Assembly: GCA_040221095.1 (NCBI GenBank)
Contig: JAVJVP010000008.1
Location: 310,001 to 374,000 of the forward strand
Length of the DNA stretch: 64,000 nucleotides
From: UBA1479 sp040221095
Lineage (GTDB): Bacteria; Pseudomonadota; Alphaproteobacteria; Rhodospirillales; Casp-alpha2
Reading direction: 5' to 3'
Shown piece after piece: positions 43,466 to 53,173 of this stretch; within the stretch, counting starts at the first letter, position 1; every line of letters starts with the position of its first letter. A program made the translations under genes and the position numbers. The notes beneath the pieces are model-generated. The model was not told where the DNA came from. It ran no database searches and was given only the letters and a program-made list of their open reading frames with translations.

Positions 43466-45052
43466 TTACACGGTTTCAAGCTCAATATCCTCGGCCGGAA
43501 ACGTAACAATCACAGTCGTTCCTTTGTGCAAGGTGCTTTCGATCGACAATTCACCGCCCTGCATATCGATAAAGGATTTGACGATTGACAGCCCCAATCT
43601 CACACCCGCCTCTGTGCGATAGGGATTATCATCACCACGGACAAACGGTTTCATAACACCCTTGATGTCCACGGGTGAAATACCCGTTCCCGTATCAAGG
43701 AACCGTGCCGTGCCGCCCGATGGCGTGGCGTACAAACTGATATTCACCTTTCCACCAGACTTGTTGTACTTGATCGCATTCGACAGAACATTGGAATAGA
43801 CTTGCCTTACGCTCCTGATATCAGCCTTGATGCGCGGCACCGCACCGAGGGCCTTTACGGTCACCTCGACACCTTTGTCCCGCGCCATTTTTCTGAACTT
43901 CTCAAGGCATTCGTCCATAACTGCGCAAATATCAACGTATTCCATATCGATGGTGACATCGCCGTTCTCGATCATCGCAACTTCAAGAATGTCCTCGACC
44001 AAACTCAACATTTGCTGGCCGCTGGAAAAAATATTAGAGACATATTGTCCGTACTTAACGTCTCCAAGCGGCCCATAAGGCTCGACGGATAAAATCTCGC
44101 TAAATCCGAGAATTGCGTTCAGCGGCGTCCGGAACTCGTGACTCATGGCCGCAAGAAAACGCGACTTCGTCTCATATGACTGTTCGGCATGTTTCAATGC
44201 ACGATCGACTTCACGTTTCGCCTTGATCTGATCGGAGATATCGACACTGACCGTGCCAATCTTCGTAACAGTCCCCGAAGGGCCGTATATGGGGAACTTT
44301 GTGATACGGAGAGTGTGCGTTTCGCCATTCGAAAACACCCTGTCGATTTGGCGGGTATGGGTCCTGCCTGTTCTCAGCGTATCCTTTTCATACTCATTCA
44401 CCGCCTTGATTTCGTTCCGAGAAAGAAAGCTTTCCGAGCGATTTGCCTGTTTCCCGATTACGTCTTCAGTCCGCTTTCCATACCACTGCAGATAGGTTTG
44501 ATTGACCTTTTCGATTGTGTGGCGTTCATCCTTAATAACAATACCGACAGGTAGGTTGTTAAAGACCGATTCCAAAACGCTTTCACTATCATTGAGCGCA
44601 CGGCTTCGTGCCTCGCCAACATCGACCTGCTTTAACAACGTCACGACCGTCAGCACGAAACCACAGAACATGAGCACGGTCGCCATAACGACAAACATCC
44701 AATCAGCATCGAAATGCCGGCCGCCGATAATTCCCGAATTGTCGATCCCATCCCTATAGATGCGGCCTTGGACATTTAAAATCCGTGCCAGGGGATAAGA
44801 AACCGCCAATGTGCACAGGCTGATTGCCGCAAGAAGAGCACCGATATGGGCTTTCGCCCGAAGCAGACGCGCCCAACCGAGAACCACAAACATCACGGCC
44901 AGGATGGCCAGGGACGCCAAAATGCTCTCGATCAAAATGAACTGAACATTCACGAATTTATCGCTTGATGCGTCTGCAAATGCCGCCTCATCTATCCATA
45001 ATATCTGCGCCATAGGTTGTTGACCTTTTGAAACGCCTCGAAGAATTGCCAC
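43466..45052 (-). CDS. PAS-domain sensor histidine kinase with three membrane helices
   Basis: A 528-residue kinase. Helices at about 37-60, 68-90 and 117-140 are followed by a PAS/PAC domain (155-275), then HisKA with H305 (SHEFRTPLNAILGFSEIL). The HATPase has VLSNAIKYNKSGG and FLDTGTGISP; its G2 box is RLGLSIV. The dimerisation region EPYGPLGDVKYGQY matches the window's other two kinases. Base composition is noticeably less GC-rich than the neighbours. No response regulator is adjacent. An alternative start is Met14 (MAQILWIDE). Confidence 0.88.
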   Translation of the reverse strand: MAILRGVSKGQQPMAQILWIDEAAFADASSDKFVNVQFILIESILASLAILAVMFVVLGWARLLRAKAHIGALLAAISLCTLAVSYPLARILNVQGRIYRDGIDNSGIIGGRHFDADWMFVVMATVLMFCGFVLTVVTLLKQVDVGEARSRALNDSESVLESVFNNLPVGIVIKDERHTIEKVNQTYLQWYGKRTEDVIGKQANRSESFLSRNEIKAVNEYEKDTLRTGRTHTRQIDRVFSNGETHTLRITKFPIYGPSGTVTKIGTVSVDISDQIKAKREVDRALKHAEQSYETKSRFLAAMSHEFRTPLNAILGFSEILSVEPYGPLGDVKYGQYVSNIFSSGQQMLSLVEDILEVAMIENGDVTIDMEYVDICAVMDECLEKFRKMARDKGVEVTVKALGAVPRIKADIRSVRQVYSNVLSNAIKYNKSGGKVNISLYATPSGGTARFLDTGTGISPVDIKGVMKPFVRGDDNPYRTEAGVRLGLSIVKSFIDMQGGELSIESTLHKGTTVIVTFPAEDIELETV

Positions 45053-45366
45053 GCGCCACTTGTTTCAAGCGTGCAAGCAGCCCGTTCGACCACGGGTTAC
45101 CCAACGATCGCAGCCAATTCATTTAATCTAATATTATGCAATTAACATGCCAGGAATGGCGTTCACCCCCGAGCACCTCGGATGCTCTTTATCTTGGGTA
45201 TAGGCCTTCTAAAAATCGTGAGAATGGTCCTTTCCTCTACCACCAGCGCCCCGTAGTGTCAGAGCTATCCCGCCCTCAACCATCCGCCATCCCGGCAGAG
45301 TTCCAAATCCGAGACTCTTGATGCTGCTTCCAACACGCGCGTCCCCCCTGTTCCGACACACACTGA
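45053..45366. other. Intergenic region between divergent genes
   Basis: A 314-base gap between the PAS kinase (minus) and the TSUP gene (plus). It is less GC-rich than average and contains an AT-rich patch at 45118-45148. I see no convincing gene, RNA or strong hairpin. Confidence 0.4.
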
Positions 45367-46119
45367 ATGGGCCCTCCGATGGGCGTTCTTGAGGCGACCA
45401 TCCTGGCCGGCGCGCTCGCGGGCGGCTTCGTGTCGGGGTTGACCGGGTTCGGCACGGGCCTGACGGCGCTGGCGGTCTGGCTGACGGTGGTCGAACCGGC
45501 CGTCGCCGCTCCCCTGGTCGTCATCTGCTCGCTGATTTCCCAATTCTTCACCCTGCCCGCGATCTGGCACGCCATTTCATGGCCCCGGGTTCTGCCCTTC
45601 ATCGTCGGCGGCGTGGTCGGCGTGCCGCTCGGCACGATGATCCTGCCGATGGTTTCGGTCGAGGGCTTCAAGCTGTTCTTCGCCGTCTTCCTGGTGCTCT
45701 ACTGCGCCTTCACCCTGGCCCAGCGATCGGCGCCCAAGCTGGCCTGGGGCGGCAAGCTGGCCAACGCCATCGTCGGCCTGGGCGGCGGGGTTCTGGGCGG
45801 CCTGACGGGCCTGTCCGGCCCGCTACCGACCATCTGGGCGACCCTGCGCGGCTGGTCCAAGGACGAAAAGCGCGGCGTGTTCCAGGGCTACAACACGGCC
45901 ATCCTGCTGCTTGCCGTGGTCACCCAGGCGATCGGCGGTTTCATGACGCTGGAAGTCGGGCAGGTCGCCCTGATCGCCTTCCCCGCCACGGTCGCGGGAT
46001 CGTGGATCGGGCGCAGGATTTACGGCCGCCTGGGCGACGGATCGTTCAACCAGGTCGTCCTGGCGCTGCTGATGTTTTCCGGCATTTCCATGATCGTGGC
46101 CATCGTCTGGCCGGGCTGA
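45367..46119 (+). CDS. TSUP family (TauE/SafE) permease
   Basis: A 250-residue protein with about eight helices and the paired family repeats GGFVSGLTGFGTGLTALAVW and GGGVLGGLTGLSGPLPTIW. TSUP proteins move sulfite, sulfoacetate, sulfolactate or other small anions. The substrate is not readable, and no sulfonate enzyme is adjacent. The start may be the second Met at 45379 (MGVLEATILAG); neither ATG has a strong ribosome site. Confidence 0.85.
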   Translation: MGPPMGVLEATILAGALAGGFVSGLTGFGTGLTALAVWLTVVEPAVAAPLVVICSLISQFFTLPAIWHAISWPRVLPFIVGGVVGVPLGTMILPMVSVEGFKLFFAVFLVLYCAFTLAQRSAPKLAWGGKLANAIVGLGGGVLGGLTGLSGPLPTIWATLRGWSKDEKRGVFQGYNTAILLLAVVTQAIGGFMTLEVGQVALIAFPATVAGSWIGRRIYGRLGDGSFNQVVLALLMFSGISMIVAIVWPG

Positions 46120-46129
46120 GCGAAACCGC

Positions 46130-47245
46130 CTAACGCGCGATCCAGCCGCCGCCGAGCACGCGGTCGCCCTGATAGAACACGCAGGCCTGACCGGGCGCCA
46201 CGCCGTTCTGGGGCTCATCAAAAGTGACGGCCGCCGTGTCGTCGCCGGTGCCGAACAGGGTGGCGGACACGGGCTTGAACATGGACCTGATCTTGACCTC
46301 GACCCGATGCACCTTGGCCCGCAGGGGCCCGTCGCCCAGCCAATTGACCTCGTGCACGTTGAGGCTTTCGCGGCCCAAGGCGGCCTTGGGCCCGACGACG
46401 ACGCGCCGGGTTTCAGGTTCCAGCCGGAGAACGTAAAGCGGATCGCCCATGCCGCCGATGCCGATGCCCTTCCGCTGGCCGACGGTGAAATGGATGATGC
46501 CGTCGTGGCGGCCCAGCACGGTGCCCGCCTGATCGACGATATCGCCGGGATCGTGGGCTTCCGGGCGCAGGCGTTCGACGATGCGCGCATAGTTGCCGTC
46601 GGGCACGAAACAGATGTCCATGCTTTCCGGCTTGTCGGCCACGGCAAGGCCTAGGCGCGCCGCATGGGCGCGGGTTTCCGCCTTGTCCATGCCACCCAAC
46701 GGGAAGCGCAGGAAGTCCAATTGTGCGCCCGTGGTGGCGAACAGGAAATAGCTCTGGTCCTTGGACGCATCGGCGGCGCGGTGCAACTCGGACCCGGCCT
46801 CCCCCTGCACACGGCGCACGTAATGGCCGGTGACCAGGGCGTCGGCGCCCAGCTCTTGGGCCTGGCCCAGCATATCCTTGAACTTCACCGTCTGATTGCA
46901 GCGCACGCAGGGAATGGGCGTTTCGCCGCGCAGGTAGGTGTCGGCGAAATCGTCCATGACCTGGTCCTTGAACCGGCTTTCGTAGTTCAGGACGTAATGG
47001 GGAAAGCCCAATTGGTCGGCGACGCGCCGCGCGTCGAAGATGTCCTTGCCGGCGCAGCAGGTCTTCTGCCCCGGGCTGGGTTCGCCCTGATCGTACAACT
47101 GCATGGTCATGCCGACCACGTCATAGCCCGCTTCGCGGACGAGCGCGGCCGCGGTCGAGCTGTCGACGCCGCCGGACATGGCGACGACGACGCGGCTGTC
47201 CTTGGGCGCCTTGCCCAGGCCCAGATCGATCACGGGAGTGCTCAT
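46130..47245 (-). CDS. mnmA: tRNA-specific 2-thiouridylase MnmA
   Basis: A 371-residue enzyme. It has the PP-loop VVAMSGGVDSSTAAALV, a CCAGKD motif, the nucleophile region IPCVRCNQTVKF (Cys) and the second catalytic Cys in ESMDICFVPDGNY. It thiolates U34 of Lys, Glu and Gln tRNAs using sulfur relayed from IscS, and shares its target nucleotide with MnmC (10509-12470). Complete; convergent with the TSUP gene, with only 10 bases between stops. Confidence 0.96.
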   Translation of the reverse strand: MSTPVIDLGLGKAPKDSRVVVAMSGGVDSSTAAALVREAGYDVVGMTMQLYDQGEPSPGQKTCCAGKDIFDARRVADQLGFPHYVLNYESRFKDQVMDDFADTYLRGETPIPCVRCNQTVKFKDMLGQAQELGADALVTGHYVRRVQGEAGSELHRAADASKDQSYFLFATTGAQLDFLRFPLGGMDKAETRAHAARLGLAVADKPESMDICFVPDGNYARIVERLRPEAHDPGDIVDQAGTVLGRHDGIIHFTVGQRKGIGIGGMGDPLYVLRLEPETRRVVVGPKAALGRESLNVHEVNWLGDGPLRAKVHRVEVKIRSMFKPVSATLFGTGDDTAAVTFDEPQNGVAPGQACVFYQGDRVLGGGWIAR

Positions 47246-47299
47246 GGGGCGGAATATAGGGCTTTCCCCGGGCGGTGCAAGGTGCCCGGGTCCGGCCGC

Positions 47300-48067
47300 C
47301 TAGACCGCCGGGGGCTTTTGCAGGGACTTCGCGTCCGCCGCCCCGTCGTCGGCCGCCCCCAGTTCATCAAGCGTCTTCAGGGTCACGGAGCGGAAATCCC
47401 GGCGGTACAGCACCAGCAGGACCCAGACCGTGGTGCCGAACAGCATCAGCGGATGGATGAACCATGGCAACAGCGCCAGGGCGAAATAATAGGACCGAAG
47501 CCCCCGGTTGAAGTTGTCCTGGGCGCGCGACAGGATCGTCGCCGCGCGGGGCGGAAACTGGGCCGAGATCGCGGCGTCGCACTGTCCCGCATGGGGGGCG
47601 GCGCCGATCATCACCAGGGTGTAATTGAACTGGCGCAGGCACCAGGCGAACTTGAAGAAGGCATAAACGAACACCAGGACCAGGATGAACACGCGGAATT
47701 CCATGAGCCTGCGGGACGCCGGCTGGGCCATGGACACGTCATGGATGATGACGCGCAGGTCCTCGATCTGGCCCAGCAAGGCGACGATCCCGGCCAGAAC
47801 AAGAAGGGTCGTGGAGATGAACAGGCTGCCCGAACGGATGTAGGAATTGACGATCTGCACGTCGGCCATGCGGTTGTCGCGCTCCAACATGCGTTCCATC
47901 CAGCGCAGGCGGTAATCGTGCAGCACCACCGCCATCGGCCGTTTGCCCCAGGCGATCTGGTCGGCGAGCGCCGTATAGAGCACTGCCCCGGCAAGGAACC
48001 AAGCCAGCGCCAGGGCATCCAGCAAGGGGATGGACGTATTGAACAGCATGGTCTCGCTTAATGACAT
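47300..48067 (-). CDS. DUF599 membrane protein
   Basis: A 255-residue protein with about four helices and DUF599 landmarks MERMLERDNRMADVQIVNSY, FFKFAWCLRQFNYTLVMIGA and AQDNFNRGLRSYYFALALLP. Function unknown. The cytoplasmic C-terminal tail is Ala/Asp-rich. It lies 54 bases downstream of mnmA's start side on the same strand and could be cotranscribed with mnmA. Confidence 0.85.
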   Translation of the reverse strand: MSLSETMLFNTSIPLLDALALAWFLAGAVLYTALADQIAWGKRPMAVVLHDYRLRWMERMLERDNRMADVQIVNSYIRSGSLFISTTLLVLAGIVALLGQIEDLRVIIHDVSMAQPASRRLMEFRVFILVLVFVYAFFKFAWCLRQFNYTLVMIGAAPHAGQCDAAISAQFPPRAATILSRAQDNFNRGLRSYYFALALLPWFIHPLMLFGTTVWVLLVLYRRDFRSVTLKTLDELGAADDGAADAKSLQKPPAV

Positions 48068-48175
48068 ATAGCCCCCTCTATGGCCGGAACGACGGCCTGC
48101 ATTATCGATCTATGTCATTCGGACCGCAAATAGGCTACATACGAATTTCGCCCCAAGCAGGTCTAAGAGGCCAAA

Positions 48176-49828
48176 ATGCCAGGGAAGAGCGACCCGCGGA
48201 GTCTATCCAAAAGCACGCTGATCGACAGGATCGAAGCCCTGGAGATCGAGCTTGCGCGGCTACGCGCCCATGCCCGTTCGCAAAACATCCCCCTGCCCGC
48301 CACGGGCGGACCCGCCGATCACACCATCCGTTCCCTGATCGACGCCCTGGAACGGGTCGATGACGGGGTCGTGGTCTATGACGCCGAGGACCGCCTGGTT
48401 TTCGTCAACAATGCCTACCTCCGGCACCTGCCGAAGGACGTGAAGGCGCTCTATGTCCCGGGCGCCGAGTTCAAAGACCTTGTCCGCGCCCATACGGACC
48501 GAGGCCTGATCGATCAGGCGGTCGGCCGCGAAGAGGAATTCATCCGCATTCGCCTGGACCGCCACCGCAACGCCATGGGCCTGCCGGCCCACCGGTTTGC
48601 CAACGGAATTTGGTACGAGGTCCTGGAATACCGCCTGCAGGACGGCGGCATTCTGACCATTCGCCGCGACGTCAGCGAATGGATCGCCGTGACCACCGCC
48701 CTGCGCGAGAACGAGGAGAGGTTCCGCGATTTCGCCGAAGCGTCTCAGGACTGGCTGTGGGAAATGGACGAGAACCTGCGGTTCTCCTATTTCTCCGACC
48801 GTTTCTACTGGGCATCGGGCGTGCGTCCGGAACAGCTTCTCGGCCGGTCGCGCCGGGAAACCCTGTGGGACAATCCGGAGGAGGAGCCCTGGAAAAGCCA
48901 TATCGCCGACCTGGAGGCCCATCGCTCGTTCCGTGATTTCATCCATTCCCGCGTCCGTCCCGACGGCGAGGTCAGCTATCTGTCGATCAGCGGCAAGCCG
49001 GTCTACGACAAGGACGGCGCCTTCAAGGGTTATCGCGGCACGGGACGCAACATCACCAAGCAATGGAACGCGGAAAGCGAACTGGCCCAGGCCAAGGACG
49101 CGGCGGAACACGCCAACCGCGCCAAGACGGAATTCCTCGCCAACATGAGCCACGAGTTCCGCACGCCGCTGAACTCAATTCTCGGGTATTCCGACCTTAT
49201 CGGAATGGGCACTTTCGGCCCTCTTGGCAATCCGAAGTACGACGAATACGTCGCCAATATCGGGCAATCAGGCCGCCACCTGCTGGAACTGATCAACGAC
49301 GTTCTGGACATTTCCCTGATCGAGGCTGGCGAGGTCAATTTCCACGAGGAAATTTTCGACATCGGCGCCGCCGTGCAGGCCTGCGTCACCCTGATGGAGG
49401 AAGAGGCCAAGCAGGCCAACATCGCCCTGGAATCCCGGTTGGCCGCGACGCCGCCGTTCATCGGCGACGAGCGGCGGCTACGCCAGATCATCATCAACCT
49501 GATGTCCAACGCGATCAAGTTCACGCCCGATGGCGGCGCCGTGCGGGTCGACCTTGAAAAAACCGCTGAGGGTGGCCTGCTCGTCCGGGTAACGGATACG
49601 GGCATCGGCATCGCCGAGAAAGACCGGGAAAAGGTCCTGAGCCCGTTCGGTCAGGCGGAAGGCCCCTTCGCGCGCCGGTTCAAGGGCGTCGGCCTGGGGT
49701 TGCCGCTGGTCAAGAACCTGACGAAGCTGCACGACGGTGAACTGGTGTTGGACAGCGCCCCCGGCAAGGGGACTTCGGTGACCGTCCGCTTTCCGCCGAC
49801 ACGGCTTCGGGTCATGGAAAGCGGCTGA
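48176..49828 (+). CDS. Soluble double-PAS sensor histidine kinase
   Basis: A 550-residue kinase without transmembrane helices: a coiled-coil start (10-35), PAS domain (about 52-170, DDGVVVYDAEDRLVFVNNAY), PAS/PAC (182-297, QDWLWEMDENLRFSYFSDRF), HisKA with H326 (MSHEFRTPLNSILGYSDLI), and HATPase boxes LMSNAIKFTPDGG and VTDTGIGIAEKD. PAS-based cytoplasmic sensing of redox state or a ligand is expected; no cofactor-binding residue is obvious. Orphan: no response regulator adjacent. Confidence 0.9.
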   Translation: MPGKSDPRSLSKSTLIDRIEALEIELARLRAHARSQNIPLPATGGPADHTIRSLIDALERVDDGVVVYDAEDRLVFVNNAYLRHLPKDVKALYVPGAEFKDLVRAHTDRGLIDQAVGREEEFIRIRLDRHRNAMGLPAHRFANGIWYEVLEYRLQDGGILTIRRDVSEWIAVTTALRENEERFRDFAEASQDWLWEMDENLRFSYFSDRFYWASGVRPEQLLGRSRRETLWDNPEEEPWKSHIADLEAHRSFRDFIHSRVRPDGEVSYLSISGKPVYDKDGAFKGYRGTGRNITKQWNAESELAQAKDAAEHANRAKTEFLANMSHEFRTPLNSILGYSDLIGMGTFGPLGNPKYDEYVANIGQSGRHLLELINDVLDISLIEAGEVNFHEEIFDIGAAVQACVTLMEEEAKQANIALESRLAATPPFIGDERRLRQIIINLMSNAIKFTPDGGAVRVDLEKTAEGGLLVRVTDTGIGIAEKDREKVLSPFGQAEGPFARRFKGVGLGLPLVKNLTKLHDGELVLDSAPGKGTSVTVRFPPTRLRVMESG

Positions 49829-49831
49829 CGA

Positions 49832-50032
49832 TCAGTCCCGCTCGTCAAGCCAGGCCATCTGGATGGCCTCCAGGACTTTCTCATTGGATTTCTGCGGGTC
49901 GTCGTCGAAACCGGGCAGTTCCTGCACCCACTTCCACAGGTCCGTGAACCGCAGGTTGACCACATCCGCATCGGGATGGGCCTCTTCCAGTTCGATGGCG
50001 ATGTCGACGGTGTCGGTCCAGCGCAGTCCCAT
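49832..50032 (-). CDS. iscX: Fe-S assembly protein IscX
   Basis: A 66-residue acidic protein with the IscX pattern: GLRWTDTVDIAIELEEAHPD, FTDLWKWVQELPGFDDDP and a C-terminal AIQMAWLDERD. IscX binds IscS and Fe and modulates cluster assembly rate. It is the last gene of the isc operon, 88 bases after fdx, and is convergent with the kinase (3 bases between stops). Confidence 0.93.
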   Translation of the reverse strand: MGLRWTDTVDIAIELEEAHPDADVVNLRFTDLWKWVQELPGFDDDPQKSNEKVLEAIQMAWLDERD

Positions 50033-50120
50033 GTTTCCCTCCCTGACAGCTTGCCGTAGCTGAGCTTATTGATTTACGCAAATCGTCGTCGCGCCCTAAA
50101 GGCCGCTCGGGATTTGCGGA

Positions 50121-50471
50121 TCAGACCTTGCGGTCGACCATCATGTTGCGGGTCGCCTTGGGCAAGGTGACTTTCAGGCCGTCCAGCTCCTCGCTCATGA
50201 CGATCTGGCAGCCGAGGCGCGAGGTATGGGTCAGCCCGAAGGCAAGGTCGAGCATGTCTTCCTCGTTCTCGCTCGACTCTTCCAATTTGTCGAAGAACTC
50301 GGGATCGACGATCACATGGCAGGTCGAACAGGCGAGCGAGCCCTCGCAGGCCCCTTCCAGATCGACGCCGTTGCGGTGCGCAACCTCAAGGACGGACAGG
50401 CCTTCCGGCGCGTCGACTTCCTTGGGCGTGCCGTCGGGCAGCACAAAGGTCATCTTGAACATTTTGGTCAT
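50121..50471 (-). CDS. fdx: Isc-type [2Fe-2S] ferredoxin
   Basis: A 116-residue adrenodoxin-type ferredoxin. Cluster Cys residues are in CEGSLACSTC (C-x5-C-x2-C) and the fourth is in RLGCQIVM. It donates electrons for cluster assembly on IscU. The start at 50471 (MTKMFKMTFVLPDG) begins the conserved sequence. It is 22 bases downstream of hscA on the same strand. Confidence 0.94.
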   Translation of the reverse strand: MTKMFKMTFVLPDGTPKEVDAPEGLSVLEVAHRNGVDLEGACEGSLACSTCHVIVDPEFFDKLEESSENEEDMLDLAFGLTHTSRLGCQIVMSEELDGLKVTLPKATRNMMVDRKV

Positions 50472-50493
50472 GGTTTTTTCATTCCTCGTTTCG

Positions 50494-52434
50494 TCAGTCG
50501 CCGACGTCGGCGGACTTGTGCGCATGGCCGAAATCGCGCGGCTGTCCGTCCCTCTCGTGGGCGGCCTTGTCCAGGCGGTCAACATCGACGCCGCGCAGGG
50601 CGGCGCGGATGCCGCGGTCCATGCGTTTCTCGGCGAAGGACCTGGTACCTTCTTCCAATTTCTCAACAGCGTTGTTGATGGCGTCGCGGTCCTGGCCGGC
50701 AATCGCCGCCTCCGTGGCCGACAGCAGCGCCGTGATCTCTTCGCGTTCGCCGTCTTCCAACAGGTCGCCGTCAACCTCCATCGCCGCCTTAACCGCCCCC
50801 ACGGCGCGGCCGGCCTCGACCCGCGCCTCGGCGATCAGGCGCTGCGTCATGTCTTCCTTGGCGTTCTTCATGCTGTCGTAGAGCATCTGCGACATCTCGT
50901 CCTCGGACAGGCCATAGGACGGCTTGACCTCGATGCTCTGCTCCGTGCCGGTGGTTTCCTCGCGGGCACTGACGGTCATCAAGCCGTCGGCGTCCACCGC
51001 ATAGGTCACGCGGATGCGCGCCGCGCCCGCGACCATGGGCGGGATGCCGCGCAGGGTGAAGCGGGCGAGGGAGCGGTTCTGGTCGACCATTTCCCGCTCG
51101 CCCTGAACCACATGCACGGCCATGGCGGTCTGGCCGTCCTGATAGGTCGTGAATTCCTGGGCCTTGGCCACGGGGATCGGGGTGTTGCGGGGAATGATCT
51201 TTTCCGTCAGCCCGCCCATGGTTTCGATGCCGAGGGACAGGGGCGTGACATCGAGCAACAGGGTGTCCGAGCCCACGGTCAGGGCCTCGGCCTGCAGCGC
51301 GGCGCCCACGGCGACAACCTCGTCCGGGTCGATGTCGGCCAAGGGCTCGCGCCCGAACAGCTCGGCGACCTTGCTGCGGACCAGGGGGACGCGGGTCGAG
51401 CCGCCGACCAGGACCACGCCCTTGACGTCATCCGCCGCAACCTCGGCGTCGTCCAGAACGTCCTCGCAGATGCTGAGCGTCCGCGCCACCAGCGGCGCGA
51501 TCAGGGCTTCGAAGGCCTTGCGGTCGAGGGAGAACGACTGCTGCTCGCCGCCCAGGTCCAGGGCCCAGGTGCCGCTGTCGGCCGTGCTCAGGTCTTCCTT
51601 GACCTGACGGGCGATGGCGATGGCCTGCTTGACGGCGCCCGCACCCGGCGTTTCGCCGGTCCAGTCCTTGAGGAAATGTTCGGCGATGGCGTGGTCGAAA
51701 TCGTCGCCGCCCAGCGCCGCGTCGCCGCTTGTCGCCAACACCTGGAACACGCCCTTTTCCATGCGCAGAAGCGAGATATCGAAGGTGCCGCCGCCCAGGT
51801 CATAGACGGCGTACAGGCCCTCGGCCTCCTTATCCAGGCCGTAGGCCAACGCCGCCGCCGTGGGCTCGTTGACCAGGCGCAGAACCTCAAGCCCCGCCAA
51901 GCGGGCCGCGTCCTTGGTCGCGGTGCGCGCCGCATCGTCGAAATAGGCCGGTACCGTGATCACCGCGCGGGTGACCTCGCGGTCGAGCACGCCCTCGGCC
52001 CGTTCCTTCAGGGCCGTCAGGATATGGCCGGAAATCTCCACGGGCGTCAGCTTGCGGCCGCCGACATTGATGCGCACCATGGCGGCGCCGTCTTCCGACG
52101 GTTCGACCTGGAACGGCAAGTGTCCGGCCACGGCCTTGATGTCGCCGATGCCCCGGCCCATCAGGCGCTTGATGGAACTGACGACGCTGTCCGGGCGCAT
52201 GGCGATCAGGCTTTTCGCCAGCCCGCCGACGATGGGCGAGCCGTCGGGCGCATAGGCGACGACGGAAGGCACCAGGGCCTGCCCGTCCTCGTCACGCAGC
52301 ACTTCCGCCTTGCCGTCGATGGCGACGGCGGTCACCGAATTGGTCGTGCCCAGGTCGATGCCGACGGCGACGTTGGTGTCGCCTTCGTGGGGGGCCGGGG
52401 TTTCGCCGGGCTCATGAATCTGCAGCAATGCCAT
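50494..52434 (-). CDS. hscA: Hsp70-type chaperone HscA
   Basis: A 646-residue Hsp70 paralogue dedicated to Fe-S transfer. ATPase motifs are VGIDLGTTNSVTAVAID, VYDLGGGTFDISLLRM and VVLVGGSTRVPLVR; the substrate domain follows from about residue 400. With HscB it releases clusters from IscU by binding its LPPVK motif. The C terminus has an extra hydrophilic extension (HERDGQPRDFGHAHKSADVG). Three bases separate it from hscB. Confidence 0.96.
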   Translation of the reverse strand: MALLQIHEPGETPAPHEGDTNVAVGIDLGTTNSVTAVAIDGKAEVLRDEDGQALVPSVVAYAPDGSPIVGGLAKSLIAMRPDSVVSSIKRLMGRGIGDIKAVAGHLPFQVEPSEDGAAMVRINVGGRKLTPVEISGHILTALKERAEGVLDREVTRAVITVPAYFDDAARTATKDAARLAGLEVLRLVNEPTAAALAYGLDKEAEGLYAVYDLGGGTFDISLLRMEKGVFQVLATSGDAALGGDDFDHAIAEHFLKDWTGETPGAGAVKQAIAIARQVKEDLSTADSGTWALDLGGEQQSFSLDRKAFEALIAPLVARTLSICEDVLDDAEVAADDVKGVVLVGGSTRVPLVRSKVAELFGREPLADIDPDEVVAVGAALQAEALTVGSDTLLLDVTPLSLGIETMGGLTEKIIPRNTPIPVAKAQEFTTYQDGQTAMAVHVVQGEREMVDQNRSLARFTLRGIPPMVAGAARIRVTYAVDADGLMTVSAREETTGTEQSIEVKPSYGLSEDEMSQMLYDSMKNAKEDMTQRLIAEARVEAGRAVGAVKAAMEVDGDLLEDGEREEITALLSATEAAIAGQDRDAINNAVEKLEEGTRSFAEKRMDRGIRAALRGVDVDRLDKAAHERDGQPRDFGHAHKSADVGD

Positions 52435-52437
52435 GGC

Positions 52438-53145
52438 TCAGCCCCTGCCCCGCAGTTCGGCCCGGCGGGCGCGCGTGTCATCGGCCAGCTTGCGCAGGTA
52501 TTTCAGGCGGGTGATCAGGGCCGCCGCCTGGTCCAGGTCTTGGGCGGCGAAGGCGCCGGCCAGTTCGCTTTCGCAGTCGGCGATCTCGCCCTGGGCGCGT
52601 CGGGTCACGGCGCCCAGGTCCTCGGCGGTTTCCGCCTCGGCCAGGGCTTCGCGCATTTCCATGGCTTCCATCAGGACCATCGGGTCGACCGGCCCGTTGC
52701 CCTCTTCCTTCAGGACGTCCCGGCCCATCAGGCCGGCCAGGTAGGCGGCGCGCGCCAACGGGTCTTTCAACGTTTCATAGGCATCGTTGAGGCTGGTCGC
52801 CTGTTGCTGGCTCAGGGTCTTCTCCTTGGGCGTGCGGGTGGCGAAACGGTCGGGGTGCAGCAGGCGCTGCATCTGGAAATAGGACTTTTCGAGCGCCGCC
52901 GTGTCGATCTCGAACCCGCGCGGCAAGCCCAGACGCTGGAAATGGTCGGCCTGACCGGGCGGCTGCACGGCCTTGCAGCTTGGGCAGAAGGGGTCGCCCG
53001 CCGCCACCGGTCCCTGACAGGACCAGCAGGCCTGGACGATCCGTTCTTCGGGGGGCCCATTGGGATCAAGTCGGACCGCGCCGTCTGCTCTCGCTTGCAC
53101 CAGCGTCACTTTCCTTTTCGCCGAATATTCCGAAGTTGCGTTCAT
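52438..53145 (-). CDS. hscB: J-domain co-chaperone HscB
   Basis: A 235-residue protein: N-terminal Cys-pair zinc-finger-like segment CWSCQGPVAAGDPFCPSC (about 40-57), J domain with the LLHPDRFATRTPKEK HPD motif, and C-terminal HscB domain binding IscU. The N-terminal Cys pair is absent in E. coli HscB but occurs in mitochondrial and several alphaproteobacterial homologues. It stimulates HscA. Its start at 53145 is 29 bases after iscA. Confidence 0.93.
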   Translation of the reverse strand: MNATSEYSAKRKVTLVQARADGAVRLDPNGPPEERIVQACWSCQGPVAAGDPFCPSCKAVQPPGQADHFQRLGLPRGFEIDTAALEKSYFQMQRLLHPDRFATRTPKEKTLSQQQATSLNDAYETLKDPLARAAYLAGLMGRDVLKEEGNGPVDPMVLMEAMEMREALAEAETAEDLGAVTRRAQGEIADCESELAGAFAAQDLDQAAALITRLKYLRKLADDTRARRAELRGRG

Positions 53146-53173
53146 GCGCCGGGATCGTTTCCCGGGCGGGCGA

